A DNA stretch of 60,000 bases from Takakia lepidozioides (GCA_030704615.1 CM060731.1:23066001-23126000), one strand, 5' to 3'; counted from the stretch's first letter, positions 36,794 through 48,540 are shown. The notes: generated from the letters alone by a model not told the origin. A program made the numbers and translations.

Positions 36794-38988
36794 TGTGCGG
36801 ACAGTAGTTTGGAAAAAGATTGCCTTGTCAAGATTGAGCTACTCCAGAGAAGAGAACTAAAATTTTCATCTTCAGCATATCCTTCCTGTTTGTCCTGCCT
36901 CTCTTGATCTCGATGTCTCACTTGATATATAGATCAGGTCCAGAGCTCACTCCGGAATCCTCGTTTGATCAGCTCACACCTACCCGGCAAGACAAATTGC
37001 GGAACTTGTTCTTTGCATATCAATTGTTCCTTTCAAGAAGAAGAAACACATTGCACTCTCTGAACAGTCTGTAGTGAAGCGCCAGGAAAACTATACCCCT
37101 GCATCTCCACTTCTCCCTATAATAGTGATGAGATACCATATAGACCACCACACGTCATCACAGACGAAAAGGTGCGACACAAGAAGTTGACTCCAAGGAT
37201 GTCGTGGAGGAGCTGGCTCAAGACACACTCCCGCCTTGTGAATGCCGCTCCAACAGAAGAAGAAGACCTGCAGACCAGCCGTGTACAACAGTCGCATGCA
37301 CTACACTCGAACAACAAGTTCTCAGCCTGGCATACTTCCACGCTTCAGCTCGATATGATCCAATGCAGCTTCCAGCCCAACGATTTCTCCGACCAACGCT
37401 GGCAAAATACAGCTTCAAATTGTCCAGGCTCTATGACTACACAATCCCACTACTTGCTACAAAGCCAACCTCCAATCTAGACAACCTGCCACCACTGCCT
37501 CAATACAGCTCCTCCGAAAATCATCTCCGCAACTTTTCGATCCCACTTCAGCACAGCCCAACCACTCCTCCACAAGCCCCGTGCCTCTGCAAGATCAAAA
37601 TGCAGCTACACACCAGCCCACTGACGCAAACACCATCTCCACAGCCCATTACAATCGACCAAAGCTTACGACTTGATCAGTGGCTCGGGTGACCCAAAAC
37701 AGACCAGAAAAATGAGCCTGCCGATGCCTCAGACTGCATGGAAATGGCAGAAGAGCCGAAGAGCAGAAGAGCTTGGGCCCGCATTGGATTCTTGTTGGCA
37801 AACAAAGCAGGCACGCGCAGTGGCCCGCCTCCGCACTGCCACTGCACACTCTCCAACGGCACTCGCTCTGCAAAGCGCAGCAGCTTTTCGGTCTGGGTCT
37901 CGACTGACCGTTATACAGTGCCCGCAATTCATGGATGAACAGTGCCTGCGCTGACCACCTTACTCCGTCCACAGTCCATCCCTTTTGTGTGATCAGCCAA
38001 CCATCCCAGTATTCATCCAGCTCTGTTACGGCCGGGCAGGATCTTTTCAACCCTATTCTCCGGGCGTTTGGGCAGAGTGTTGGAAACATGGGAACGTCCC
38101 TGAGAGATCTCTGAATTCAGGGGGACGTGAGAACGTTGGAAGGGACATAAAGAACATGTCGGCTATTATTTATCTTATTTATTAGTTTCTAAGAAGATAG
38201 AGATTCTGGGCTCAAACCCTGCTAAGTATCTGGCAGCGACGCAAGGCCATGAGTGTAGAACATATGCTCATAGTTAGAAAATCGCAAGCCCAGAGTATTC
38301 ATACTCCACAATAATGAGTTTTAAAATTAGATACTTATTTGATCTAAAGAATGATGTTGAGATTGGGAAAAAACTGAATATGATGTACAGTAATTGGGCC
38401 AACTTAAACAGCACAGTAAATTATTAGACAATCAATTACTTCAAACTAAAAATAAAAGCTAGGGCCTAAGTTTAGAATAGCAATAATGTAAGAAATTAAT
38501 GCAAGCGTGCGATCTCTTACTACATCGGTTTTGTTCTGTCAAATATTCCCCGCCCCCTCTCAAGAGTGATACAATTTAGAGTGTCACCAGAAATCGGATT
38601 GACACCAAATGGAGTGTAGTTGGGTGTCGCGTAATTTGGCCAATTACCCAAAAATATAAAGAGGAAATAATTGGATTCATCAATCCAAACCTTGCACATC
38701 ATAGCTGTCATCGCCATCGCCTAAGAGTATCTCTCGCCGCAAAGGGTGGGGCCCAAATTAAACCCCAACAATGCAATAACGCCAAATGATTTGTGGCGGA
38801 TCCGCTCAAATTTGCATTTGCCCCTGCACATTTCGCCTATATACTGGGCTCCAAACCTGACCCGCCAATATGTTTGGATCCCTTTTTTTATGTCTGCAAC
38901 CCACACATTACTGCGCGCGTCGCCATGGCAGTGACTACATCTGAAGGCTCTCTCCATACACCGAAGTACCTAGTGCGAGAGCAGTGTG
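36794..38988. other. 5' flank of the S-acyltransferase gene and unassigned DNA
   Basis: The first few hundred bases should hold the S-acyltransferase promoter and leader. Between 37.1 and 38.1 kb both strands have long overlapping open frames (plus 37204-37692, 162 aa; minus 37649-38089, 146 aa). They lack any recognisable domain or splice partner, so they are not called. 38.2-38.5 kb is AT-rich. Confidence 0.5.
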
Positions 38989-39100
38989 GCCGCCCCCAAA
39001 CTTGTCAGCAAGGCCAAGATAGCAAGGCACAAGGCTTGCATGGGCAAGGGTTATTTTCTACTCTTGTGCTATCTTGGAAATTGGCCTTGCCAAGGGGGCC
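38989..39100. repeat. Imperfect foldback (hairpin-forming) sequence
   Basis: Left-arm segments GGCCGCCCCC, GCAAGGCC and AAGATAGC...CACAAG are matched in reverse complement by CTTGTG, GCTATCTT, GGCCTTGC and GGGGGCC in the right arm (39061-39100). Arms are about 45 nt with asymmetric gaps and a loop of about 25 nt. It could be a small foldback element or a microRNA-like precursor. Nothing here separates these options. Confidence 0.55.
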
Positions 39101-39679
39101 GGTACAATGCATTTGGCGGGGCATTTTGGCTTACACCGGAGGAGATGCTCTTAGCCTATCAAACTACTCCGCAAGGCAACAACCACCAATAGTAAGTCTG
39201 GAGTAAATGGGGTGGGGAGGATTTGACAAGGGCGTGCGAGAGCTATTGGTTACATGCAAAAGTATTATCAGATCACATGCTTGCATTAAGTTCACTTGCA
39301 GATGGAACAGGTTCCAAATTTACATTTTCTAAGGGGCCTACTTGCAAAGCCCACCAAAGTGAGGTGGAGGACAAAGAAACCCTCTCAAATGTAGCCCTTA
39401 CCCTCTTTACATATTTTCTCAAGGTGGCGGTGGAGCCTTCTAAAAGGGGGCCGCCACCGCATTGTGCTTCTTGAAAGCTCTAGAACTAGAAGGAGGGCCC
39501 ACCCTCCTACTTCTATGCTAGCCTGTACATGTGGCCTCACATTTCACCCATTCCAACATAGGTGACTCCCCTCCCATTTGGCTGCTCCAATATTTGCCCA
39601 TGAGGGAGTCTCTGCCTTATGATCCCAAGTTAGTTCTTTAGCCATAGAAAAAGTAGATGATTTCCAGTGCTTCCCGTTT

Positions 39680-39846
39680 GATCTGACGCCTATGCAATAC
39701 AATGCTATGTAGGCTCAACTCTCTCAAATCAAGGAAGCTCGAGCACAAGGGAATTATGATGTCTACATAGATGGGAGGGTCATCATTGGACGGCAAGCCC
39801 GTTGCTCTCCTAATACTAAATAAAGATATGGGACCCATGAGACCCC
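39680..39846 (+). repeat. Second copy of the LINE ORF1 3' end (partner 22502-22669)
   Basis: This 167-bp stretch matches 22502-22669 closely, from GATCTGACGCCTATGCAAT through GATGGGAGGGTCATCATT to GGGACCCATGAGACCCC. It has a stop inside the frame the first copy keeps open. It shows a dispersed LINE family with at least two fragments in the window. Confidence 0.88.
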
Positions 39847-39959
39847 GCAACCCGATGAAATGGGATGGACCTGGGCCGACGGGTCTTGTGAATTGATTGC
39901 ACTGAGTTTTGACATGCATGTGTAGGTTGCATGCCCACTACGACACGCTAGAGGCAGTT

Positions 39960-40140
39960 TGATGGAGATGTTCACATTCACAACTGGGTTACTCGTGGCG
40001 TCACCCTAATTCAAAATTGCCACTCGGTCGCCAAACTCCACATTATTGTGGAAATGCCTGAGGGGCCCGACTATTTTCTCCAAATGTCCGGCAAACTCCG
40101 GGCTCCTCCCACTAGAAGGATGTTCTTAGGAATTTCTACC
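39960..40140 (+). other. Coding-like remnant next to the left inverted-repeat arm
   Basis: One plus-strand frame reads DVHIHNWVTRGVTLIQNCHS, then VAKLHIIVEMPEGPDYFLQM and APPTRRMFLGIS. The composition is protein-like but the family is not recognised. It probably belongs to another decayed element. Confidence 0.3.
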
Positions 40141-40213
40141 AGATAGGTGAATTGTTTCCATTGCTCTATACGAAGATTGGAGTTTATGGCGCATGGGAAA
40201 CTTACGTAAAGAC

Positions 40214-40990
40214 GTATCCTGCCCTATGACCGACGGTAGAAGCACAAGTCTGCTCTTCGTCGCATGAAAATGGAATGAAATCTCATAATCGATCAAGGAT
40301 TGTCAACAAACTGGTCCCACACACTCCACAAGTTACACATAATTTTGAAGATGATTTGAGTAAATATGAATATTAGAAAAACTGATATAGGGTGCTATGT
40401 GATCGTGCTACCTGGGGACTCTATGACCATTTCTGGACTCCTCTATAAACGTGTATTCCAATGCCTAACAATGTCATTTGATTGTCGCATTATCACCAAA
40501 GGTAGTGGTGTCACCACATTAAATGTGACTCTGACTTCATTTCTTGAACGCCCATACATGGTTCGACATTTGTTGTATTACTATAATGACTATTCATTTT
40601 CACTAAAGTCGAAGTATCAAATTTACAATAGCTATGTTGTTTGAGAGCGAGGTTTTCTTTACACCAAGTCAAAACTAACTATTGAATGTGTCAATTGAAT
40701 ATTCAACCACTAATAAATGTTATTATTGTGCAACTCTGCTTCCCCGTGAGACACGTTTAAGTTAAGTGCTCTACTAAAGTATCATGCGTCTATGGCTGCC
40801 TCTAAGTTTGCATCTGACCATCCTCCTCTCTTAGTACCCTTGCTTGCTGAGATAAATTAGTGATGTCAAGTAGTGGAGTAGGATATGGATTTTGGGATAG
40901 AGCCCATTGAAAAGGTGAACCCTCATTGTTCTTTTCATCATGAGAATTATTTTCAGCATCTAAGCTCACAGATTTGTATGGAGAGAAAGA
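40214..40990 (+). repeat. Left arm of a large inverted repeat
   Basis: This arm is the reverse complement of 48541-49842 over its length, apart from a MITE and a ~120-bp stretch present only in the right arm. Matching landmarks include GACCGACGGTAGAAGC, ACTCCACAAGTT, TTAATAAATG-like AT-rich parts and CCCATTGAAAAGGTGAA. Identity is roughly 80-85% by eye. The minus strand retains a short frame (SVSLDAENNSHDEKN, PTPLLDITNLSQQ) shared with the right arm, so the arms are copies of a decayed coding element. Confidence 0.85.
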
Positions 40991-41196
40991 AGTATGACTA
41001 TGAACCGTTATGACCTCTAAGACTGTCATCTAGGGAAGACGTTCTTTAAGTCGTTCCCTATGTCCATGCGTGAGAACCAATGAATGCACGAAAAAAGGGT
41101 GTGATGTCATTAGTTAAGCGATGAGCAAGAAAAATGATTCAAACTACTTCGAGAAAGTGCCGCAGAAAGCATCGCGCTGTGTCACTATGCTCTAGA

Positions 41197-41201
41197 GTTG
41201 A
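41197..41201 (+). repeat. Target-site duplication GTTGA, left copy
   Basis: GTTGA directly precedes the 5' LTR and recurs directly after the 3' LTR at 48146-48150. Five bp is the usual length for Ty3/gypsy integration. Confidence 0.85.
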
Positions 41202-41926
41202 TGTCGCGGCCCTTTGCCTTGAGGGCAGGGGGGGTCGGGACACAAGAGGGGTTGCCCCTATGGTGGGGGCAATAGCAGCGATAGGTACGGGGGCTGAAGC
41301 ACCCTTGAGTGCCCAAAGCACTCAAGGAGGCGGAGGCGCTCACTAGGTGGAGCCCCGCACACCGGGTTGCGGTGGGGGTGGCTCCACAAGGGGTGGTGGT
41401 AGCTTAGCGGGACTTAGTGGGGGTGGCATAGGACTCACCATGGGGTGGAGACCTCGAGGTGGGAGTCGTGGGGAGTCTTGGGACTCATCACGGTCCATTG
41501 GGGCCGCGGTGAGTGGGCCAAGACTCACCGCGACTCACCACCGGGAATCGAGGGTCTTCGTGGTGGTTCGCCATAAAATGGCATGGCTGGTTGTGAAACC
41601 CCCGCGGACAGCTACAGAAGTATATATAGGGAGTAGTAACCCCGAGAACGGTGCAAGCCCGTTGGTGACCAAAAACTAGTGAGTAAGCGAGCGAGCCGGA
41701 AAGCGACCAAAGAGTGGGGAGCTGTTCCGGACTGCCAACTACCAAAGGGAATTCCCGCTGGTTCCAAATCGGTGGAGGGTTCTTTGGGAAAACAAAGGGG
41801 GGACCGTTATGCCCGGTGAGCAGCCGAAGCTCCAAGTTGGCCTGGCGGCCAGGTTGGGAGTCAGGCGCGCGCATCAAAGCGAGTAACTATGACTTGAAGG
41901 GGAGTTTACCGAAGTGAGGTGCGACA
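41202..41926 (+). repeat. 5' LTR
   Basis: 725 bp bounded by TGTCGC...GCGACA, a perfect terminal inverted repeat. A TATATATA run near 41620-41630 may be the promoter. Similarity to the 3' LTR is about 97-98% by eye, and many of the differences are one-base changes in homopolymer runs. Confidence 0.92.
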
Positions 41927-41928
41927 CT

Positions 41929-41940
41929 TGGTATCAGAGC
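41929..41940 (+). other. Primer-binding site for initiator tRNA-Met
   Basis: TGGTATCAGAGC, two bases after the LTR, is the standard complement of the plant initiator methionine tRNA 3' end. Confidence 0.93.
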
Positions 41941-41981
41941 TTAGAGTTCAGTACGCGATCGTCCTTGGGATTGGCCTCATC

Positions 41982-43070
41982 ATGGGGTCGGGCAAGCCAA
42001 AGCGAAAGCGGAACGGCCCAAAAGATGATGATCCTGGTGAGCCCGATGGGGGCGACGTGTCACCGAGGCGGCCGTTTGAGGAAGCGATGCATGTTTCCGA
42101 AAACGAGGCCGCTCAAGAGCGGGAGGAATCCGAGGAGTCGGAGCCCGAGGAATCCTTGAGAGCTCCGACAAACCAAGAGATGCCTCCCATGCCGGCAGCC
42201 TTTTGGGAAGGGTTGCAGTTTGGCGGGACGTTGAAAGACGTGTTGAAGGCGGCTAATGCCACTTCCACTAAGGCAAAGTTTAAGGTGAAGCCTAAGGAAC
42301 CCGGCACCTTCGAGGGTCGAAATCGGAAGGCACTCAACACCTGGCTCCTGGAGCTAGAGCAAGTACTTCCGGGCGGCCAAGTTGAGTGACGAGGATCGGG
42401 TGGAAGTGGCTCCCACCTATTTGAGGGGCTATGCTCAACAATGGTGGCAGAAACGCCTTCACGACCGAGGCCCAAGCCGGAAACCTTGAACTGGAGTGGG
42501 TTCAAGGAATTGATGAAGAGACAGTTTGTGCCCTCAACGCATCCTGGCTTGCCCGGGACAAGATGAGGAATTTGAAGCAAACAGATGACATTCGGGGGTA
42601 TGTCCAGGCTTTCAATGTGCTGTTGCTCGAAGTCGCGGACATGGCAGAACCAGAAATGGTCTTCAACTGGGGGGACTGGCCCCATGGGCCAGGCGGAAGT
42701 TGGAGGAGAAGCCACCCAAGACTTTGAACGAGGCAATTGAGAGGGCTGAATGTTTCTCGGATGTCCCTAGGGGTGAGAGACAAGGCCGTACGGAGCTGAA
42801 CCACAAGAAGACCCGGCGGGAAGGTGACTCCTTCCGACCGGAAAAAAGTGGGATAGGCCACGCGGCGACAATGGCACGTGGAAATCGAAGGGAGGGCCTT
42901 CACACGTCAAGGCGGCACCCGGTGCTTCGAAAGGAAAAGCGGGTGGAGCGGCTTATGGCGGACAGAAGGCAACCTTTGATGGAGTGTGTTTCAATTGCGG
43001 GGAGCCCGGGCACATGGCCAAGAAGTGCACAAAACCTCGACAATTGAACATGACTCGGGCAACCACGGAG
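41982..43070 (+). pseudogene. Chromovirus gag, frameshifted
   Basis: The frame opens at 41982 (MGSGKPKRKR) and runs to about 42360, where one extra base sends it to an early stop. Gag text continues in other frames, e.g. NLKQTDDIRGYVQAFNVLLL near 42570-42640. A CCHC zinc knuckle (CFNCGEPGHMAKKC) lies at about 42985-43027. At least three shifts separate these parts. Gag packages the element RNA. Confidence 0.85.
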
Positions 43071-43187
43071 CTGTCGGAAGATACCATCAGTCGCTTGGTG
43101 GAAGCGGTGGTCGCCAGGACTTGCAAGGTAGGCAACTATTCTTGTGAGTTGTATCAGGAAACTGGCGCCTGCGTAAAGGGAGTCAGT

Positions 43188-45955
43188 TATTGTTCGTGGA
43201 TGGGATAATATCCGGAACTAACGTGTCGTTGTTGGTGGACACAGGAGCGTCGCACTCCTTCATGACGCGGCGGCGGCGCGAAAGTTGGGACTCCCGACAA
43301 GTGACGTGGGGGCCTCTATTGAGGTGCGTCTGCCAAAGGAGAACCTCAGTTGGCGACAAGGTTGGCGTTTGATGTTCCTCTTCAACTGGGGAGTTGGGAG
43401 GGACGTGAGAACTTCACCATCTGCGAGATCGATGGAGTGGATCTCATTTTGGGGATGACCTTTTTGAGCAAATCCGGAGCGGTCATAGATGGCCGCAAGA
43501 GAGTAGTCACGCCATGTGGGAATGGTGGCGAGGTTTACGAGTGTCGGAAACGCCCAAATCCGTGGGAGGGCGAATAAACCTTCTGTCAGCAAAGGAGTGG
43601 GCCGTGGAGGAGGCACACGAGCCCAGTTTTTGCTTTACATTAGAGAAGTGAAAGGAGAAGGCGATGGGGAGCCGAGCCCAGATTGGATCAAGGGGATTTT
43701 GGAGAAATACCAGGATGTGATGCCGGAGGATTTACCAAGCGGCTTGCCACCGCGAAGAGGAGTTGACCACAAGATTGAGGTGATACCGGATCGGACCGCC
43801 TGCCAAGGCGCCCTACCGGTTGAGCCACAGAGAGTTGGTCGAGCTGAAGACTCAGCTCAAGGATCTAATGTCAAAGGGGTACATCCGGCCGAGTAAGTCA
43901 CCTTACGGAGCCCCGGTGCTATTCGCAGACAAGAAGGATGGGACGCTGCGGATGTGTGTCGATTACAGGGCTTGAATAAGGTGACTATTAAAAACCGGTA
44001 CCCTTTGCCAAGGATCGACGACCTTTTCGATCGGTTGGCAGGAGCGAAGTATTTCAGCCGGATCGACTTGCGCTCCGGCTATCATCAAATTCGGGTGGCG
44101 GAAGGAGATGAGGAGAGAAGACCGCGTGCAGGACAAGGTATGGTTCATATGAGTTCTTGGTGATGCCTTTTGGGCTCACCAATGCACCGCGACCTTTAGC
44201 ACGCTGATGAACAGCCTTTTTCAGGAGTGGTTGGATGACTTTGTGATGTACATCGACGACATCTTGGTGTACTCGAAAACAAAGGAGGAACACCTGGAGC
44301 ACCTCAAAAGGGTGTTCCAAAAGTTGCGGGAAGGGAAGCTGTACGCCAAAGCTTCAAAGTGCGAATTCGGGGTCACGAAAGTGGAGTTCTTGGGGCATGT
44401 GATTACACAGGATGGGATCAAAATGGATGACAGAAAGGTGAGGGCGATCTTGGACTGGGAGCCTCCGACTTCGGTCCGGGAGTGCGATCCTTCCTAGGAC
44501 TCGCCTCCTATTACCGGAAGTATGTGAGAAATTTTGCCAAGATCGCGGGGCCGCTGTAGACCTTCTGTGTAAATCCAAGTCTGGGTATGGAACACTTTTG
44601 TGGCCAAGCTTTTGCTGAATTGAAGCAGCGGATGGCGGAAGCTCCAGTCTTGAAAATCCCGGAGTTCGATCGTCCATTTGAGATTCATACAGATGCGTCG
44701 GACTTCGCGATTGGGGGTGTACTTATGCAAGATGACGTCCAGTGGCTTACGAAAGTAAGAAACTGAATGAAGTGGAGCGACGGTGGCCGACGCACGAAAA
44801 AGAGATGAAGGCGGTGGTGCATTGTCTTGAGCTTTGGCGCCACTATGTTGGTTCCAACCCAGTGAAGGTGTTCACGGACAATGTCACGGTGAAGTATTTT
44901 GCCACGCAGCCCAAGTTGTCCCCAAAACAACTTAGGTGGCAAGATACTTTGGCGGTGTTCGACGTGGATATCCAGTACAAACCGGGACGAGACAACGTGG
45001 TGGCCGATGCTTTAAGTAGAAAGCAGCAGCTCTTGTTGGTGTACAAGGGCGAGACGCGCTCCAAAGGAAGATCCGGAAGGCTTGCCGGAAGGATGAGCTG
45101 GAAGTCCGTGATGCAGGACTTGAGGATGGGGGTTAAATCGCAGTTCCACTTGCAAAATGGACTGCTCCGGTATAAGCAAAAACGTCTCTACGTGCCAAAG
45201 GGAGGGATCAGAGATAGAGATAGCCTCTTGAGAGAATGCCATGATAGCCCGCTTGCGGGCCACGGCGGAGCCAAGCGCACTGCGGCACTCTTGAAGAAAG
45301 AGTATTTCTGGCCCAAACTGAGGGAGGAGGCAGAGAGAGTATGTCAAGACATGCACCACATGCAACAACAAAACCGGAGCGAGTACAAAAAGCAAGCGGG
45401 GCTGTTACAACCCTTGCCGATTCCAGAGGGGACTTGGGAAAGCGTCTCGATGGATTTCATGACTGCTATGCCGCTGTCAAAAGGATTCGATGCAATCATG
45501 GTGGTGGTGGATAGGTTCAGTAAAATGGGCCATTTCATCCCCACCAAGGAGACGGCAACGGCGCAGGAGACAGGGCGACTTTACTTCGCCCACGTCTTAA
45601 AGCATCATGGAGTCCCGAAGGATATTGTCTCGGATCGCGATCCAAAGTTTACGAGTAAAATTTGGAGGACACTTTGGAAGAAGATGGGGACGAGGCTGAA
45701 GATGAGCACCGCCTTCCGACCTACGACGGACGGCCAAACGGAAAGAGTGAATTCCGTAGTAGTGAAGCAATTCTTGCGGAATTACGTGTCGGCAGACCAA
45801 TCAGACTGGTGGAACACTTAGACGCGGCAGAGTTCTGTTATAATAACACAGAACACTCCGCAACGGGAGTTTCCCCTTTCGTATTGGTCTATGGAAAAGC
45901 ACCTCTGGTGCCGACAAGTTGGGCCGCCCAGGACGTTGAGGAACCGCAGTAGCGG
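43188..45955 (+). pseudogene. Chromovirus pol (protease, RT, RNase H, integrase), frameshifted
   Basis: The aspartic protease core (LLVDTGASHSFM) is at about 43230-43265. Reverse transcriptase spans about 43800-44510, with [29 protein letters not shown] and the catalytic YIDDILVYS at about 44249. RNase H covers about 44660-45020 (FEIHTDASDFAIGG, later PGRDNVVADALSRK). Integrase covers about 45200-45820. Its acidic triad is visible in SMDFMTAM, SDRDPKFTSK and DGQTERVN. In its N-terminal zinc-binding part the H..H half is present but the C..C half is read in a wrong frame near 45340-45380. There are several other shifts. A 359-codon frame (44742-45821) is the longest intact part. Confidence 0.9.
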
Positions 45956-45978
45956 CGGTACTGGAAGAACGCGAGCGT

Positions 45979-46517
45979 TTGTTGAAGCTCGCAAAGTACA
46001 ACATTGCCAAAGCTAGGAAACGGTATGAAAGGCAGGCGAATCGGAAGCGGAGGGAAGTGAAGTTTGAGGCAGGCACAGAGGTCTGGTTGAACATCAAGAA
46101 TTTCCGACTACCTCCGGAAGTGAGTCCGAAGTTCGTACCTCCGTATGCGGGACCCTTTCGCATTCGGAAGGTTATGAATGAGGATGTGTATGAATTGGAG
46201 CTGCCGGCAAACAGCAAGGTGCACCCAGTATTCCATGTCTCCCTTTGAAGCCTTACTTCAAAGATGAAGCGCGTCCGAATCGGCATCAAGTGTTGCGTGC
46301 GCCACCTATGCTGTTGGATCATGAAAATGAACCTGAGTACGAGGTGGAGGCAATACTTAAGTCGAGGAGGTTCAAGAACCGAGAAACGGAGTATCTCGTC
46401 AAATGGAAGGGCTATCATCATGTGGAGGCATCTTGGGTGCGTGCCTCAGAAATGGGAAACGCATCCGAGGCGGTTGCAGCTTTCGAAGGGCGACCTCAAA
46501 AGCGGAAGAAGCGTTGA
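45979..46517 (+). pseudogene. Integrase C-terminus with chromodomain
   Basis: The frame from 45979 has the integrase tail (FVPPYAGPFRIRKVMNEDVY, KVHPVFHVSL). After a shift at about 46245 comes a chromodomain: YEVEAILKSRRFKNRETEYL, VKWKGYHHVEASWV, at about 46335-46460, then a basic end (RPQKRKKR). Chromodomains can steer integration to methylated histones. The aromatic positions Y, W and W are present. Confidence 0.88.
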
Positions 46518-47421
46518 TGGGGACATCAACCTTGGAGCGTGGGGGAGGAAATGCATGCTTAGCCCGGCTTAGCTAGCTTAGGAATCCGATTGCAAAAACT
46601 TGTATTGTACAAAAATTTGTTATAAAGGAAATGGGTTCCAAATGTTGTGCGTCCTATTTTGTTTGGAATGGTGATGCATGGTATGGTTGGCTAGTGTGTA
46701 GAATGCATGCTAGCTTATAAAAGTGGGAGAGGTAAATTGGGTTAATCGTGTGTTTGCGTAGTGCCGAAATCGGGTGACCCCCATCCAAGGGGCAAGGAAA
46801 CTTGCGCCTTCTTTGGGAGTTCACGTGCTAGTGCGCACCTGGCGCGTGCGCGTACTATAACTGCGCTACCGAGGGGGTTGCCTTGTAGTGCGGGCTAACG
46901 CGGAAGCTACGTGCTTCCGTTCACGTACTATAATCGTGTAGCCTCGGACGAAGTCGTAGTGCGGCTTCGGCGTGTTCCCGTACCTCAGGCCAGCATTCCA
47001 AGGCGGACCCAATTGTAGTGATTGGGGCGCACGGTTGGTTCAAGGTTATCTTCCTAGTCAAAGAGGGTTCCAGGTGAACCCTTGCTCAAGGTGATGCCAA
47101 AAGCGGCATCATGAGCGGTCGCAAGCAATGTTGTTGCAGTAAGGCGATTCGATCCTCGGGAGGATCGTTCCTTGGCCTTGAAGTAGGCCAAGAAGAGTGC
47201 ACTGGGAGGAGCTTGAGAGGCTCCACCCTTGGCCGGGACTTGGAGGAAGTCGGCCGAACTAGCTAGTGGAGAGTAGAGTCAAGTGTGGGGTTTGGTTCTT
47301 TGCCATGGGACGCCATGGTACGGAAACAAACTCCTTGATGTGGGACGCCACAACTTGGATGTTCGTTTCTACAAAATGGACAAGTCGATGAGGACATCGA
47401 CTCCCTGTTGGTAGGGGTGTG
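46518..47421 (+). other. Chromovirus 3' non-coding region
   Basis: About 900 bp between the chromodomain stop and the 3' LTR. A purine run GGGGGAGGAAA near 46541 resembles a polypurine tract but lies far from the LTR. The bases next to the LTR (GTAGGGGTG) are only a weak candidate. CGTACTATAA occurs at 46851 and 46924 inside an imperfect ~73-bp direct repeat. Confidence 0.6.
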
Positions 47422-48145
47422 TGTCGCGGCCCTTTGCCTTGAGGGCAGGGGGGGTCGGGACACAAGAGGGGCTGCCCCTGTGGTGGGGGCGCAGGCAGCG
47501 ATAGGTACGGGGGCTGAAGCACCCTTGAGTGCCCAAGGCACTCAAGGAGGCGGAGGCGCTCACTAGGTGGAGCCCCGCACACCGGGTTGCGGTGGGGGTG
47601 GCTCCACAAGGGGTGGTGGTTTTAGCGGGACTTAGTGGGGGTGGCATAGGACTCACCATGGGGTGGAGACCTCGTGGTGGGAGTCGTGGGGAGTCTTGGG
47701 ACTCATCACGGTCCATGGGGCCGTGGTGAGTGGGCCAAGACTCACCGCGACTCACCACCGGGATCGAGGGTTTCGTGGTGGTTCGCCATAAAATGGCATG
47801 GCTGGTTTGTGAAACCCCCGCGGACAGCTACAGAAGTATATATATAGGGAGTAGTAACCCCGAGAACGGTGCAAGCCCGTTGGTGACCAAAAACTAGTGA
47901 GTAAGCGAGCGAGCCGGAAAGCGACCAAAGAGTGGGGAGCTGTTCCGGACTGCCAACTACCAAAGGGAATTCCGCTGGTTCCAAATCGGTGGAGGGTTCT
48001 TTGGGAGAACAAAGGGGGACCGTTATGCCCCGGTGAGCAGCCGAAGCTCCAAGTTGGCCCGGCGGCCAGGTTGGGAGTCAGGCGCGCGCATCAAAGCGAG
48101 TAACTATGACTTGAAGGGGAGTTTACCGAAGTGAGGTGCGCGATA
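47422..48145 (+). repeat. 3' LTR
   Basis: It starts TGTCGCGG as in the 5' LTR and ends GCGCGATA where the 5' LTR ends GCGACA, so its last bases have changed. It is followed directly by the target duplication GTTGA. Confidence 0.92.
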
Positions 48146-48150
48146 GTTGA
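48146..48150 (+). repeat. Target-site duplication GTTGA, right copy
   Basis: Matches 41197-41201. Confidence 0.85.
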
Positions 48151-48540
48151 TCTTAGAGCAAGCACGACTAGTATCATACCAGCGTGTGACATTTTATCTT
48201 AAGAGTAGACAAAAATGGTGGAAAGAGCATGTTGTAATAGGTGCATCAGTCTCGAATGAGGATAAACAACGTGTAGTTTTTCAACGTTGCAATAAGAAGA
48301 GAGCGATGTGATGAGCAGACCTTGATCATCAAAAGGTGTTTAGGAAACAGTCCAGAATTAATTATGTGGTAAGCTGCAAATGGTCTTCAGTTTACCTCGT
48401 AGGGTCAAGAACTTTCTAGTCTTTGTTTTGTAGCACTACATAGAAGGTGATAGGGTTAGTACCCAATGTTGATAGACAACTTTGGAATTATTCTCTGCTG
48501 TCCCCTGCAACAGCCTACAAAATGATCAATTCAACTACTG

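Larger units (their letters stand above)
41202..48145 (+). mobile_element. Ty3/gypsy chromovirus, full-length but with broken reading frames
   Basis: The 6.94-kb element has near-identical LTRs (41202-41926, 47422-48145), a tRNA-iMet primer site, a GTTGA target duplication, and gag, protease, reverse transcriptase, RNase H, integrase and a C-terminal chromodomain in that order. The chromodomain places it among plant chromoviruses; the clade within these (Tekay, Reina, CRM, Galadriel) is not resolved. Frames are broken by several single-base shifts. About 900 bp of GC-rich non-coding DNA lies between the chromodomain stop and the 3' LTR. The site is the spacer of an inverted repeat. Confidence 0.95.

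Noticed and set aside
37204-38089. Overlapping 162-aa (plus) and 146-aa (minus) open frames
   Set aside because: Neither shows a known domain, splice partner or credible start context; overlapping frames on both strands suggest composition and not genes.
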